Shown: positions 1 through 7,897 of the stretch, one piece after another
Position numbering within the stretch: position 1 is the first letter of the stretch
Layout: each line of letters opens with the position of its first letter
Source of the DNA: Collinsella aerofaciens
GTDB taxonomy: Bacteria; Actinomycetota; Coriobacteriia; Coriobacteriales; Coriobacteriaceae
Length of the DNA: 64,000 nt
Direction of reading: 5' to 3'
NCBI RefSeq assembly: GCF_019131995.1
Contig: NZ_JAHONA010000008.1
Span: 1-64,000, forward strand
Notes under the pieces: model-generated
Database searches by the model: none
Seen by the model: the letters and a program-made list of their open reading frames with translations, nothing else
What the model was told of the DNA's origin: nothing
Program-made: the position numbers and the translations under genes

Positions 1-187
1 AAACGGAATAGACGGACCGGCCGTCCGGCTGAGTCTGGGAAGAGGTGCCGGGCGGAGGGCGGAGCATGGCCACCGGACCCATCGAAACACATCTCCACCG
101 TTCCTTCAACTGGGAAAACGGCGCCCCCGGACCCCAGGAGGGGCCGCGGGGGCGTTCAGCTAACTGCGGGAATGGCCTATTTGCTCA
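1..187. other. GC-rich segment of unknown origin at window edge
   Basis: No convincing gene is visible. The segment is much more GC-rich than the AT-leaning gene that follows. It contains a strong imperfect hairpin at 122-154 (arms GCCCCCGGACCCC and GGGGCCGCGGGGGC) followed, on the reverse strand, by GCCGTTTTCCC, so it could be a terminator at the end of a mobile element lying to the left. An in-frame TAA at 161-163 closes the reading frame of the truncated radical SAM gene. The composition break at about 160-180 could be an insertion boundary or an assembly join; the sequence alone does not decide. Confidence 0.4.
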
Positions 188-787
188 ATGTGTTCGGCTG
201 AGATCGGAAATCAACCCGTGAATGTCGATGAGTCCAATAGCAAAGAGGTCGATGCGTTGATTGACGAGCTTGACGCTAAAGGGCTTCGCGGTAAAGTCGC
301 GATTTATCTTGCTGCGGTCGACAATGTTAACGATACTTGCGCAAATGACATTCATTGTTTTTCTCAGCGTGGGTTCTCTCAAGTTGAAACGTTCTTTATG
401 GATAAAGCTAGCGAGCGCGGATTCAACGTTATTCCGTTTACGCCGTATGAACCAGGTGTCTGCTGTGCGGTTTCCCTTAATTCGTTTGTCATCGATCCGC
501 TTGGTAGACTTTTTAAATGTTGGGATGAGGTTGGCAAGGGCGAGTGCGCCGTTGGAAATGTTCGAGAAGGTGTGAAAGCTAATTCGATCTATTTGAAATG
601 GATGGAGTATTTACCAAACGACCCGGTATGTGGCGAGTGTGTAATGTTTCCGGCTTGTATGGGCGGATGTCCCCACGCCGCGATGGAGGGTCAGAGAAAA
701 TGCGCGAGCGTTAAATTCAATGCAAGGCAGAGAATGCGGTTGGCTTGTAATTATCAGTATTCGCATGAGGCAAATCACGATGTTTAG
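188..787 (+). pseudogene. 5'-truncated radical SAM/SPASM peptide maturase
   Basis: The 199-residue product is the C-terminal part of a radical SAM enzyme with a SPASM domain, the Cys-rich region that binds auxiliary [4Fe-4S] clusters in RiPP maturases and anaerobic sulfatase-maturating enzymes. Visible Cys motifs are CC at the start of the domain, FKCWDEVGKGEC, and then CGECVMFPACMGGC near residues 150-160 with a final C about 10 residues later. The N-terminal CxxxCxxC motif that binds SAM is absent, and an in-frame TAA at 161 prevents upstream extension. The family is usually 350-450 residues, so this is about half a gene. It overlaps the next gene by 8 bases, which suggests an ancestral operon of peptide maturase plus exporter. 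It is probably inactive, unless the break is an assembly artefact at the window edge. Confidence 0.7.
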
Positions 788-2411
788 ATTTTGGAAGATA
801 TATCTCCTCCATAAGCCAAGGCTTTATGTCTATCTGCTTCTCGATGTCTTGTCTCAACTGTGCAGCCTTGCTGAACCATATTTGTTGGGACTGACTGTAA
901 ATGTGCTGGCGGCAAAAAATGTCCTCGGAATTAGTTTGCGGACGCTAGTCTTATGTATTTTCGCGATTGGCGTGGTCGCCATTGTGGGGTCGGTGTTGGC
1001 CTATTGGACTTCCCTAATCTATGTCGACCTTCAAGCGCATGCGGGATATCAACTTAACGCTGACACACTTGAACACGTCAAGCGTTTGCCCCGGAAGTTT
1101 TTCATCGGATTTGATGCGGGCTATTATAATCAGCAAATCAATCACGATTCAAACGATCTCATAATATTCGGAATAACATCGGCGTCAAATATCATTGGCG
1201 GTGTTGCAACGATTGTTTGTTCCTTGATTATGTTGATGAATATAAACATTGCGATGGCGATTGCCTGTCTAGCCTGCATCGTTACGGGGGCAGTAGTTTA
1301 TCGATTGTTTAGCGGGCTGCTGTTCAATCGAGGCTTTGAGTTTCAAGAAAAGACCGCTGCTTTCTATGGGACTCTCCAGAGCCAGCTGGAGAGCGTCTCC
1401 TTTCTTCGTCGCCATTCATTATTCGATTTCTATTCCTTGAGGCTGCAGAAGGCTTTCGATGGTCTTTATCCAGCTATATTGGCTAACCAAAAAGCCGGAT
1501 CACGGTTCGAACTTGCGAATCAGTTGATTTTTTCCTTTGCGCAGTTCTGTTTGCTCGCGATTGGAGGCTGTGAGATTGTCGCAGGCAAAATGCCGGTTGG
1601 TTTTCTGCTGACGGCATTGAGCTATTATTCGAGCGCCAATTCTGCTCTGGTGAACTTGCTTTCTTGGGGCAAAAGCTACCAGGCGAGCAAGGTGAGCGCC
1701 CAACGCCTTAAGCGCCTTTGGGCAATGGATGAAGAGGTGAACGGTTCTGTCCGCATTGGCTCTCCTGTTTCACTTGTGTGCAAGGGCCTGTCGATTTGTC
1801 GCCCTGATACCGATCGAATCATAGATTATCCAGAGCTCATCTCGCTTAATCGAGGGGTCTTATACGGCGTGTCGGGCGCAAACGGAAGCGGGAAAAGCAC
1901 GCTTCTCGATGGCATAGCTGGTCTATATCCCGATGATTGCGTTGGGACTATTGCTTATGACGAGGTTGATTTGAGTCAGATTGATTCTATAAATCTACGC
2001 TCGTATGTCGTTGGTATTGCCGAGCAAGAACCTGATATCGTTAACGGAACACTCAGAGAGAATCTGACGCTACTCGCGGGCGATAATTGTCCAATTTTTG
2101 AAGTCGGGCGACTTGTAGACCAGTTTGGTCTGACCAAACTGGTCTCAACACTTCCCAATGGTCTTGATGGGGTGCTGGACGAGCAAAACCATAATATATC
2201 GGGTGGTGAGAAGCAGAAGATTGCGATTATTCGTGTTTTGCTTAAGGACTCACCCGTCATGTTATTCGATGAACCGACGTCGGCTCTTGACGGAGCGAGT
2301 AGGTCAGCGTTCATTGATATTCTGCAACAGAAGAAAGAGGATCATATAGTGGTTGTTGTCTCGCATGATCCCGAGTTGCTTGAGGCTTGCGACGAAGTGA
2401 TTGAGCTGTAG
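780..2411 (+). CDS. ABC exporter, fused permease-ATPase
   Basis: This is a half-transporter of 543 residues. An N-terminal membrane domain with about six hydrophobic segments (residues 1-300) is followed by a nucleotide-binding domain with Walker A GANGSGKST (about 366-374), signature ISGGEKQ (about 473) and Walker B VMLFDEP (about 493), then the SHD H-loop. The ATG at 780 overlaps the end of the SPASM gene, so translation is probably coupled; a longer frame exists upstream but lies inside that gene. Exporters of this type next to SPASM maturases usually secrete the modified peptide; the substrate here is inferred only from that context. No precursor peptide gene is visible within the window. 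The region is more AT-rich than the housekeeping genes, which suggests horizontal acquisition. Confidence 0.85.
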   Translation: MFRFWKIYLLHKPRLYVYLLLDVLSQLCSLAEPYLLGLTVNVLAAKNVLGISLRTLVLCIFAIGVVAIVGSVLAYWTSLIYVDLQAHAGYQLNADTLEHVKRLPRKFFIGFDAGYYNQQINHDSNDLIIFGITSASNIIGGVATIVCSLIMLMNINIAMAIACLACIVTGAVVYRLFSGLLFNRGFEFQEKTAAFYGTLQSQLESVSFLRRHSLFDFYSLRLQKAFDGLYPAILANQKAGSRFELANQLIFSFAQFCLLAIGGCEIVAGKMPVGFLLTALSYYSSANSALVNLLSWGKSYQASKVSAQRLKRLWAMDEEVNGSVRIGSPVSLVCKGLSICRPDTDRIIDYPELISLNRGVLYGVSGANGSGKSTLLDGIAGLYPDDCVGTIAYDEVDLSQIDSINLRSYVVGIAEQEPDIVNGTLRENLTLLAGDNCPIFEVGRLVDQFGLTKLVSTLPNGLDGVLDEQNHNISGGEKQKIAIIRVLLKDSPVMLFDEPTSALDGASRSAFIDILQQKKEDHIVVVVSHDPELLEACDEVIEL

Positions 2412-2477
2412 ACGCCGGAAGGTTAGCCCATTTGAGTCTTAATTTCTGCCATGGTGGAAAGCTGTTCGAGGTTGGTG

Positions 2478-2515
2478 CTTACCGGAAAATGTAAGCCACT
2501 ACACCTCCCGGTAAG
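2478..2515. repeat. Inverted repeat between ABC exporter and TA module
   Basis: Perfect 8-bp arms CTTACCGG (2478-2485) and CCGGTAAG (2508-2515) flank a 22-base spacer, extendable outward with one bulge (TGC...GCA). No T-run follows, so it is not a typical terminator. It could be a protein-binding site or the terminator of the exporter gene. Confidence 0.45.
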
Positions 2516-2536
2516 GCATTGCTGCGCTCTTATGGA

Positions 2537-2567
2537 TGCTATACTAAGTCCAGGATGATGTATAGCA
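2537..2567. promoter_or_regulatory. Operator-promoter of the RelB/PIN module
   Basis: Inverted repeat TGCTATAC (2537-2544) and GTATAGCA (2560-2567), 8-bp perfect arms, lies 17 bases upstream of the antitoxin start. The left arm overlaps a good -10 hexamer TATACT (2540-2545). Antitoxins of the RelB/DinJ ribbon-helix-helix type repress their own operon, and this repeat is the obvious binding site. Confidence 0.6.
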
Positions 2568-2583
2568 ACCTGAAGGATGAGGC

Positions 2584-2943
2584 ATGGAAGCCGAATTGCT
2601 CGATAAAAAATCTATTCAGATGAACGTGCGCATAGATCGCCAGCTCAAAGAAGCCGGAGATGCCGTTCTGGCGCATATTGGCATGACGCCGTCAAAAGCC
2701 GTTCGGACACTTTGGGAGTATCTGGTCGTTAACGGACGCATGCCCTCGAAGGGAGACGCGGCGGCTCCGGTTTCTGACGGAGTGGAGCCCCGGCGCATGG
2801 AATCAAGGGCCGCGCAAGGCAGCCATATCGTTCGCGATTCGTGCCTCAAATACGGCATCCCCATCCCTGAGTTCTCGGGAGACTATGACGACCTCTATGA
2901 GGAGGCCATGGCGGAGCGCTATCCCGAGTGGGTGGAACTATGA
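2584..2943 (+). CDS. RelB/DinJ-family antitoxin
   Basis: The 119-residue protein has an N-terminal ribbon-helix-helix region (IQMNVRIDRQLKEAGDAVL, then GMTPSKAVRTLWEYL, residues 10-50) typical of RelB/DinJ antitoxins. The C-terminal half is acidic and poorly conserved, as expected for the part that wraps the toxin. The ATG at 2584 has AAGGATGAGG upstream. Its stop overlaps the start of the PIN gene (ATGA), so the two are translationally coupled. RelB/DinJ antitoxins usually pair with RelE/YafQ mRNA interferases; pairing with a PIN protein is less common. Confidence 0.85.
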   Translation: MEAELLDKKSIQMNVRIDRQLKEAGDAVLAHIGMTPSKAVRTLWEYLVVNGRMPSKGDAAAPVSDGVEPRRMESRAAQGSHIVRDSCLKYGIPIPEFSGDYDDLYEEAMAERYPEWVEL

Positions 2944-3461
2944 GCACAGAAGGCGTCCTCAAGCTGTTAATCGATACCAACGTATGGATGGATTACTTTT
3001 CTGGCAGGTCCGACCGTACGGCAAATGTCGTCCATCTGATCGAGATTGCCGACGCCTCGGAGCGGATTGCCCTGTTTGCCTCGTCGCTTTCGGTCAAAGA
3101 CGTTTCATATCTTGTCTCGGCGGCAATCAAGCAGGAGTGCCGAAGAAAGACTGGCTCACTGAGTGATAACGCCATTGCGGCGGCAGATGAAACGGCCTGG
3201 GCATGCGTTCGACAGATGCGCGAGCTAGCCCTCATCACCCCGGTCGGTGCAGACGAGGTCTTCGACTCCTTTGTGTTCAAGTATCATCACAACGACTTTG
3301 AGGACGACCTGATGCTGGGCGTCGCCAATCGCATCGATGCCGATTACGTCGTGACGGAGGACAAGAATCTCATTAAACATACCAATGGCGTATGCATAAA
3401 CGTTGATCAAGCGTTGAGGTTGGTTGAAGGGTCCAACGTCCCTTCGGCGAGGCCCGTCTAA
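2940..3461 (+). CDS. PIN-domain toxin (VapC-like ribonuclease)
   Basis: The product is a 173-residue PIN domain. The first acidic motif is LLIDTNVWMD (D12, N14, D18), and the C-terminal acidic cluster is FEDDLMLGVANRIDADYVVTED, matching the metal-binding residues of PIN nucleases. It probably cleaves RNA when released from the upstream antitoxin. The ATG at 2940 overlaps the antitoxin stop by 4 bases; longer in-frame starts inside the antitoxin gene are unlikely. The protein is somewhat longer than a classical VapC (about 130 residues). The cellular target cannot be inferred. Confidence 0.83.
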   Translation: MSTEGVLKLLIDTNVWMDYFSGRSDRTANVVHLIEIADASERIALFASSLSVKDVSYLVSAAIKQECRRKTGSLSDNAIAAADETAWACVRQMRELALITPVGADEVFDSFVFKYHHNDFEDDLMLGVANRIDADYVVTEDKNLIKHTNGVCINVDQALRLVEGSNVPSARPV

Positions 3462-3609
3462 CCTGCTTTATCTTAATAAAGTGGCGTTTCCCCGCCGTTA
3501 GCCGATGATGCAAGGGCGCTCGGCGTTTTCGACTGGTTTATGCACGCAAAGTCTGGGAATATACAAGTCGCATGTCTTACTGTCTAACCAGTTGCGCCAA
3601 GGAGGCACC

Positions 3610-5067
3610 ATGGATTACAAGATCACCGGCTACGAGCCCGCCCAACTGTTCCATTTCTTTGAGGAGGTCAGCGCGATCCCCCGTGGGTCTCGCAACGAGA
3701 AGGGCATCAGCGATTTCCTGGTTGCGTTTGCCAAGGAGCGCGGCCTCGATGTGTACCAGGACGAGGTCTACAACGTCATCATTCGCAAGCCCGCTTCTGC
3801 CGGCGCCGAGAATGCCCCGACCGTGATGCTGCAGGGCCACATCGATATGGTGTGCGACAAGTTGGGCTCCGTTGAGCACGACTTTACGACCGACGGTATC
3901 GACCTGGTCGTCAAGGACGGCGTCCTCACCGCTAACGGCACCACCCTGGGCGCCGACAACGGTATCGCCGTCGCTCTGATGCTCACTGTTCTCGATGACG
4001 ATTCGATCGTTCACCCCGCCCTCGAGTGCGTATTCACCACCGACGAGGAGACTGGCCTGGTCGGCGCCGAGACGCTCGACAAGTCCCAGATTAGCGCCCG
4101 CACCATGATCAACCTCGACTCCGAGGAAGAGGGCGTTGCCACCGTCAGCTGCGCCGGCGGCGTCGTCGTTACCTACACCTGCCCGATCGCGCGCGAGCGC
4201 AAGACCGGCAGCGCTCTCACGCTCGACATCTCCGGCCTGCTGGGTGGTCACTCCGGCTCCGATATCAACCTGGAGCGCGGCAACGGCAACCTCATCATGG
4301 CCCGTATCATCGACCGCCTGATGGTCGCCGGCGAGCCCGCCATCGTCAGTTTTAACGGCGGCACCAAGGACAACGCCATCAACCGTGAGTGCAAGGCCGA
4401 GCTGGTTTACGCCGACCACGCTGCCGCCGAGGCCGCGGCCCAGATTGCAAAGGACATCATCGCCGACGTCACTGCCGAGCTCGAGGTCTTCGACCCCGGC
4501 TTTACCTGCACCGTCGAGATTGCCGACGACGCCGAGGTCGAGGCCATGGACCAGAAGTCCGCGCTTGCCCTCATCCGCGCCCTGCGTCTTGCCCCTAACG
4601 GCGTGATTCGCCGCAACGTCGCCACCGACGGCTCCGTCGAGGTTTCCTCCAACATCGGCGTGGTTGCCACTTCTGACGACGAGGTCAAGATCATGCTGTC
4701 CCCGCGCTCCTCGATCACTTCGCTGCAGAACGAGTTCAAGGATCGCCTCCAGACGCTGGCCGATGTCTTGGGCTTCGACGCCAAGTTCGAGTTCGAGTAT
4801 CCCGGCTGGAGCTATGCCGAGCATTCGCCGGTCCGCGACGTCTTTGTCGAGAGCTATCGCGAGCTCTTTGGTTCCGAGCTGCGCATCGAGTCCATTCACG
4901 CCGGCCTTGAGTGCGGCCTGTTTGCCGAGGCCCTGCACGGCCTGGACGCCATCGCCGTGGGCCCGACGCTCTCCGATGTCCACACCCCGGACGAGAGCAT
5001 GGAGCTCGCCTCTGCCGAGCGCTTCTACGAGCTGCTCATCGACGTCCTCAAGCGCCTCGCTGCGTAA
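3610..5067 (+). CDS. pepD: Aminoacyl-histidine dipeptidase (M20 family)
   Basis: This cytosolic dinuclear zinc dipeptidase (485 residues) cleaves Xaa-His and other dipeptides. M20 metal ligands are visible in order: GHIDM (H77, D79), LGADNG (D116), TTDEETG (E146, E147) and NLDSEEEG (D170). A lid/dimerisation domain occupies the middle of the protein. The ATG at 3610 is preceded by AAGGAGGC at 7 bases. The gene stands alone between the PIN toxin and the convergent hipA. The 148-base gap upstream carries a short hairpin CTTTATcttAATAAAG (about 3465-3480) but no clear promoter. Confidence 0.93.
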   Translation: MDYKITGYEPAQLFHFFEEVSAIPRGSRNEKGISDFLVAFAKERGLDVYQDEVYNVIIRKPASAGAENAPTVMLQGHIDMVCDKLGSVEHDFTTDGIDLVVKDGVLTANGTTLGADNGIAVALMLTVLDDDSIVHPALECVFTTDEETGLVGAETLDKSQISARTMINLDSEEEGVATVSCAGGVVVTYTCPIARERKTGSALTLDISGLLGGHSGSDINLERGNGNLIMARIIDRLMVAGEPAIVSFNGGTKDNAINRECKAELVYADHAAAEAAAQIAKDIIADVTAELEVFDPGFTCTVEIADDAEVEAMDQKSALALIRALRLAPNGVIRRNVATDGSVEVSSNIGVVATSDDEVKIMLSPRSSITSLQNEFKDRLQTLADVLGFDAKFEFEYPGWSYAEHSPVRDVFVESYRELFGSELRIESIHAGLECGLFAEALHGLDAIAVGPTLSDVHTPDESMELASAERFYELLIDVLKRLAA

Positions 5068-5121
5068 AGGTTGCGCTAGCAGCAGTCCGAGCCACGTGCT
5101 AGCGGATTGCAAATGACATTA

Positions 5122-5170
5122 CGAGAGGGGACATCCGAGCTTTTGCGACGGGTGCCCCCTCCTTTCTTTT
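5122..5170 (+). terminator. Terminator after pepD
   Basis: GAGGGGACATCCG pairs imperfectly with CGGGTGCCCCCTC, followed by CTTTCTTTT. It lies between the convergent pepD and hipA. Confidence 0.75.
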
Positions 5171-5193
5171 AAGAAATGGGAAATTGCGAACGT

Positions 5194-6498
5194 CTAGCCC
5201 ATATCCGCCTTGATGAGGTTGAGGGTGCGCTTGCAGTTTTCGCGGACGGGGCCGAGCATATGCTCGCGTAGGTCCGCCATGCCGGGCAGGTCGGCATATT
5301 CATCCATGATCTCTTCCATGCAAATGGGCACCTCGTAGGCGAGGTCCATCATGGTCGCAAAGCAAAACTTCTCGGATAGCCCGGCGTCGGTGAGCGCCGC
5401 CTCCAGCGCGGGGTCGCCCATACCGTGATATCGGCGGATAGCGCCTGGACCGATGCGTCCCACACGGTTTTCGCCGCCAACGCTCATGGCAAGGCGCGCC
5501 CGGCGGCGCATGCGCTCGTACGCCAAGCCCGACGCGACATCGTACATTCGAGCCATCATGGCTGCGCCGTCGTTTCCAAGGAGCAGGGAATAGTTTTTCG
5601 CGTGCGCATCCGGTGCGCCGATGATGGCGTTAAAGAAAAGTATCTGCGTAAACAGATACAGGTTAAGTTGATGGTGGCTCGTATTTACGAGGAGCTCTTG
5701 AATGTCGCGGGTGGTCGGGCCGCCGTCTGCCGTGTACTTTTGGGCGGGCATCACCCCAAGTGCCTGACAGAGGTCTTCTTGATGTAGGCGCCTGATCGTT
5801 CCGTCTTTGACTTTCACGCGGTCATAGCGCTCAACAATGAGGGCAGGTTCGTCCTCAAACATACGATATTCGACGTTTGCCGTTGCGATGCCGGCGCGCT
5901 GGGCGCTTTTCATGCAGACAAACTCATTGAGAGCCTCGAGTTTAAATCCGATAACGCCATTTTTGAAAATATGCGTCGTGGGCGAGGAGCCCATGCATTC
6001 GCACCAGCGGCCGTTTATGAACGCGAGCGCGAACTTGCCCTGGTTGCCTCCAAGTGACCAACTTTCATCTAGACCCATCCACGATGCATCGCGGTCATCT
6101 CTGATCGACTTGAGACGAAGAGCAATTTCGTGGTTGTCTATAGGGCGGTATTCGCCAGCGCGATGCAGGACGGCGTCGGTATCTTCTTCGGCACAAAACT
6201 GCACGCCGCCCGGACAGTCGAGTCCGATATGGCTGAGCAACGCAACGGGATTGTTGGGCCTAACGTCGAATTCGGCGGCAATCGCTTTTCGTTGGTCCTC
6301 GCTGTCGGGTAGAAGGCCAAACAGGTACGGATTCATGACCTGTTGTCCGTATGTGCGATTCGATACGGGTATGTTGGTCGATAGGGCTGGCCCGTCATAG
6401 TCATGATCGTAGGTAAAGCTGATAAGACCGTTCTCATCTTGCGTGAGCGTTCCAGCAGGCACGCCGCAAATAATGGTCCGAAGTGATGTTCTGGCCAT
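5194..6498 (-). CDS. hipA: HipA-family Ser/Thr kinase toxin
   Basis: The 434-residue HipA protein belongs to the family that phosphorylates aminoacyl-tRNA synthetases such as GltX and can induce dormancy. An N-terminal HipA_N-like region is followed by the kinase core, with the ATP/P-loop region at SWSLGGNQGKFAL, catalytic loop PDAHAKNYSLL (D297, N302) and metal motif MYDVASGL (D320). The key residues are intact, so it is probably active. It lies 3 bases downstream of hipB in one transcript controlled by a long palindrome upstream of hipB. Confidence 0.9.
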   Translation of the reverse strand: MARTSLRTIICGVPAGTLTQDENGLISFTYDHDYDGPALSTNIPVSNRTYGQQVMNPYLFGLLPDSEDQRKAIAAEFDVRPNNPVALLSHIGLDCPGGVQFCAEEDTDAVLHRAGEYRPIDNHEIALRLKSIRDDRDASWMGLDESWSLGGNQGKFALAFINGRWCECMGSSPTTHIFKNGVIGFKLEALNEFVCMKSAQRAGIATANVEYRMFEDEPALIVERYDRVKVKDGTIRRLHQEDLCQALGVMPAQKYTADGGPTTRDIQELLVNTSHHQLNLYLFTQILFFNAIIGAPDAHAKNYSLLLGNDGAAMMARMYDVASGLAYERMRRRARLAMSVGGENRVGRIGPGAIRRYHGMGDPALEAALTDAGLSEKFCFATMMDLAYEVPICMEEIMDEYADLPGMADLREHMLGPVRENCKRTLNLIKADMG

Positions 6499-6501
6499 TG
6501 G

Positions 6502-6969
6502 CTATTTCCCTTCGGGCATGGCTTGGCTAGATGCGTTTGTGGCAATCGAGACTCCGAGATTGGACATGGCGAAATCGGCGAAGACCTCGTCGTAGAGTGC
6601 GGATGTAAAGGGGGCATCTGCAAGAGCCGGAATGGTTGTGCTGCGACGGTTGCGATGATGAAGACGTTGGGCGTGATGGCGTCTGGAGGTGCTGCAAGGT
6701 TGATCAGCATGCGGGGCGTCGACTGGTTGCTCATTTTTCGTTTCGCCTATATCCCCTTGAGCGGCGAGCGCCAGTCCAAGAGCACCGAAAACTGCCAGCA
6801 GCTTGTCGAGCCGAATGCCCGTGGCATCTCCCAGCTCGAGCGATGCGAGCAGGCGTTCCGAAACACCGGCTTTTTTAGCGAGGGTCGCACGGGTGATCCC
6901 TTGCGCCTCGCGTGCCTGGCGCACGTAGACGCCAGCTTGGCGCGGTGTGGTGATGGGAAGGGTGTCCAC
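6502..6969 (-). CDS. hipB: HipB-like antitoxin, XRE family
   Basis: The 155-residue protein has an N-terminal helix-turn-helix (residues 10-65: GVYVRQAREAQGITRATLAKKAGVSERLLASLE...). The antitoxin binds the operator and neutralises HipA. The C-terminal 80 residues are low-complexity and rich in Arg/His, unlike the short tail of Escherichia coli HipB, so this half may be poorly conserved. It is the first gene of the operon and is adjacent to hipA with a 3-base gap. Confidence 0.85.
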   Translation of the reverse strand: MDTLPITTPRQAGVYVRQAREAQGITRATLAKKAGVSERLLASLELGDATGIRLDKLLAVFGALGLALAAQGDIGETKNEQPVDAPHADQPCSTSRRHHAQRLHHRNRRSTTIPALADAPFTSALYDEVFADFAMSNLGVSIATNASSQAMPEGK

Positions 6970-6983
6970 GGCGATCTCCTAAC

Positions 6984-7026
6984 GTGCAGACTTTTGCATA
7001 TTAGTATGACATGCAAAAGTCTGCAC
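6984..7026. promoter_or_regulatory. Long palindromic operator of hipBA
   Basis: Perfect 16-bp inverted repeat: GTGCAGACTTTTGCAT (6984-6999) and ATGCAAAAGTCTGCAC (7011-7026) around an 11-base AT-rich spacer. It starts 15 bases upstream of hipB. A third related site, ATGCAAAACTCTGCAT, follows at about 7037-7052. The arrangement fits cooperative HipB binding. Confidence 0.8.
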
Positions 7027-7027
7027 G

Positions 7028-7066
7028 AAAAGGCCTCATGCAAAACTCTGCATAAGGCCTTGTGCT
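7028..7066. terminator. Hairpin between mntP and hipB
   Basis: AAGGCCT (about 7030) pairs with AGGCCTT (about 7056) around the third HipB-like site. It could end the mntP transcript or overlap the operator; there is no long T-run. Confidence 0.35.
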
Positions 7067-7097
7067 GGCGTTGAGTTTTGAGCGATTGTGCTTGGCG

Positions 7098-7676
7098 TTA
7101 CAGCGCCAAAATCCCCAGATGCTCAAGCAAGATCTTAAGCCCGATGAGGATGAGCACGACGCCACCCACGATGGTGGCGGGTTTTTCGTAGCGCGCGCCA
7201 AAGGTGTGGCCGATCGCTACGCCGGCGACGGAGAAGATAAACGTTGTGATGCCGATAAGCGATACAGCGGGAACGATGTCAACCGAGAGCGCCGCAAACG
7301 AGATGCCCACGGCTAGGGCGTCGATTGAGGTGGCGATGGCGAGGATCAGGTACTCGCCCAGGTCGATTTTTTCGGCATCCTTGTCGTCGCCTTCATCCTC
7401 GTCCTCGGTAAAGGCTTCCCACAGCATTTTGCCGCCGATGAAGGCGAGCAGGATAAAGGCGATCCAATGGTCGATGGGTCCGATGATGCCCATGAATTGA
7501 CTGCCGAGCGCCCATCCTATTTCGGGCATGCCGGCCTGAAAGCCGCCAAAGAACAGGCCGAGCACTACGGCGACTTTAAGGTTGATTTTCTTCATGCCAA
7601 GGCCCTTGCAGATGGAAACGGCAAAGGCGTCCATCGAAAGGCCAACGGCGAGCAGCACGAGCTCTGCGAGTCCCAT
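7098..7676 (-). CDS. mntP: Manganese efflux pump MntP
   Basis: The 192-residue membrane protein has six hydrophobic segments and the paired MntP motifs LSMDAFAVSICKG (near residue 15) and TSIDALAVGISFA (near residue 118), whose Asp residues carry Mn2+. An acidic cytoplasmic loop (EDEDEGDDKDAE) lies in the middle. It exports Mn2+ and protects against manganese excess. It is monocistronic; the upstream region contains a GGGAGTAG motif suggestive of a manganese riboswitch. Confidence 0.94.
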   Translation of the reverse strand: MGLAELVLLAVGLSMDAFAVSICKGLGMKKINLKVAVVLGLFFGGFQAGMPEIGWALGSQFMGIIGPIDHWIAFILLAFIGGKMLWEAFTEDEDEGDDKDAEKIDLGEYLILAIATSIDALAVGISFAALSVDIVPAVSLIGITTFIFSVAGVAIGHTFGARYEKPATIVGGVVLILIGLKILLEHLGILAL

Positions 7677-7735
7677 AGTCTGGCTCCCTCTCTGCGGGCG
7701 AGCCCGATTACGCGACTACTCCCTCATTTATATGA
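7677..7735 (-). promoter_or_regulatory. Candidate yybP-ykoY (Mn2+) riboswitch fragment
   Basis: On the reverse strand, ATGAGGGAGTAGTCGCG lies about 45 bases before mntP and the segment ends with CCAGAC just before the start codon. The yybP-ykoY aptamer carries a conserved GGGGAGUAG near its 5' end and AGACC at its 3' end, and commonly controls mntP. The element here would be shorter than the usual 100 nt, so this is tentative. Confidence 0.4.
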
Positions 7736-7897
7736 GACCCGATGCTACCACATGAGCAGTCAAAGGAGCCCCGTCCCAAATGAGCTACCTAAGCTGTGTT
7801 CGCTCATTCTGTAAGCATCGGATTTCGCAAGCGCCGCAGGGACAAACCGTGAGAAACTATTTAGCGTTTATGGAGCGTATACGATGGGAGCGATGCC

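Noticed and set aside
3577..5112. A 511-codon antisense frame across pepD
   Set aside because: Shadow of a clear M20 peptidase.
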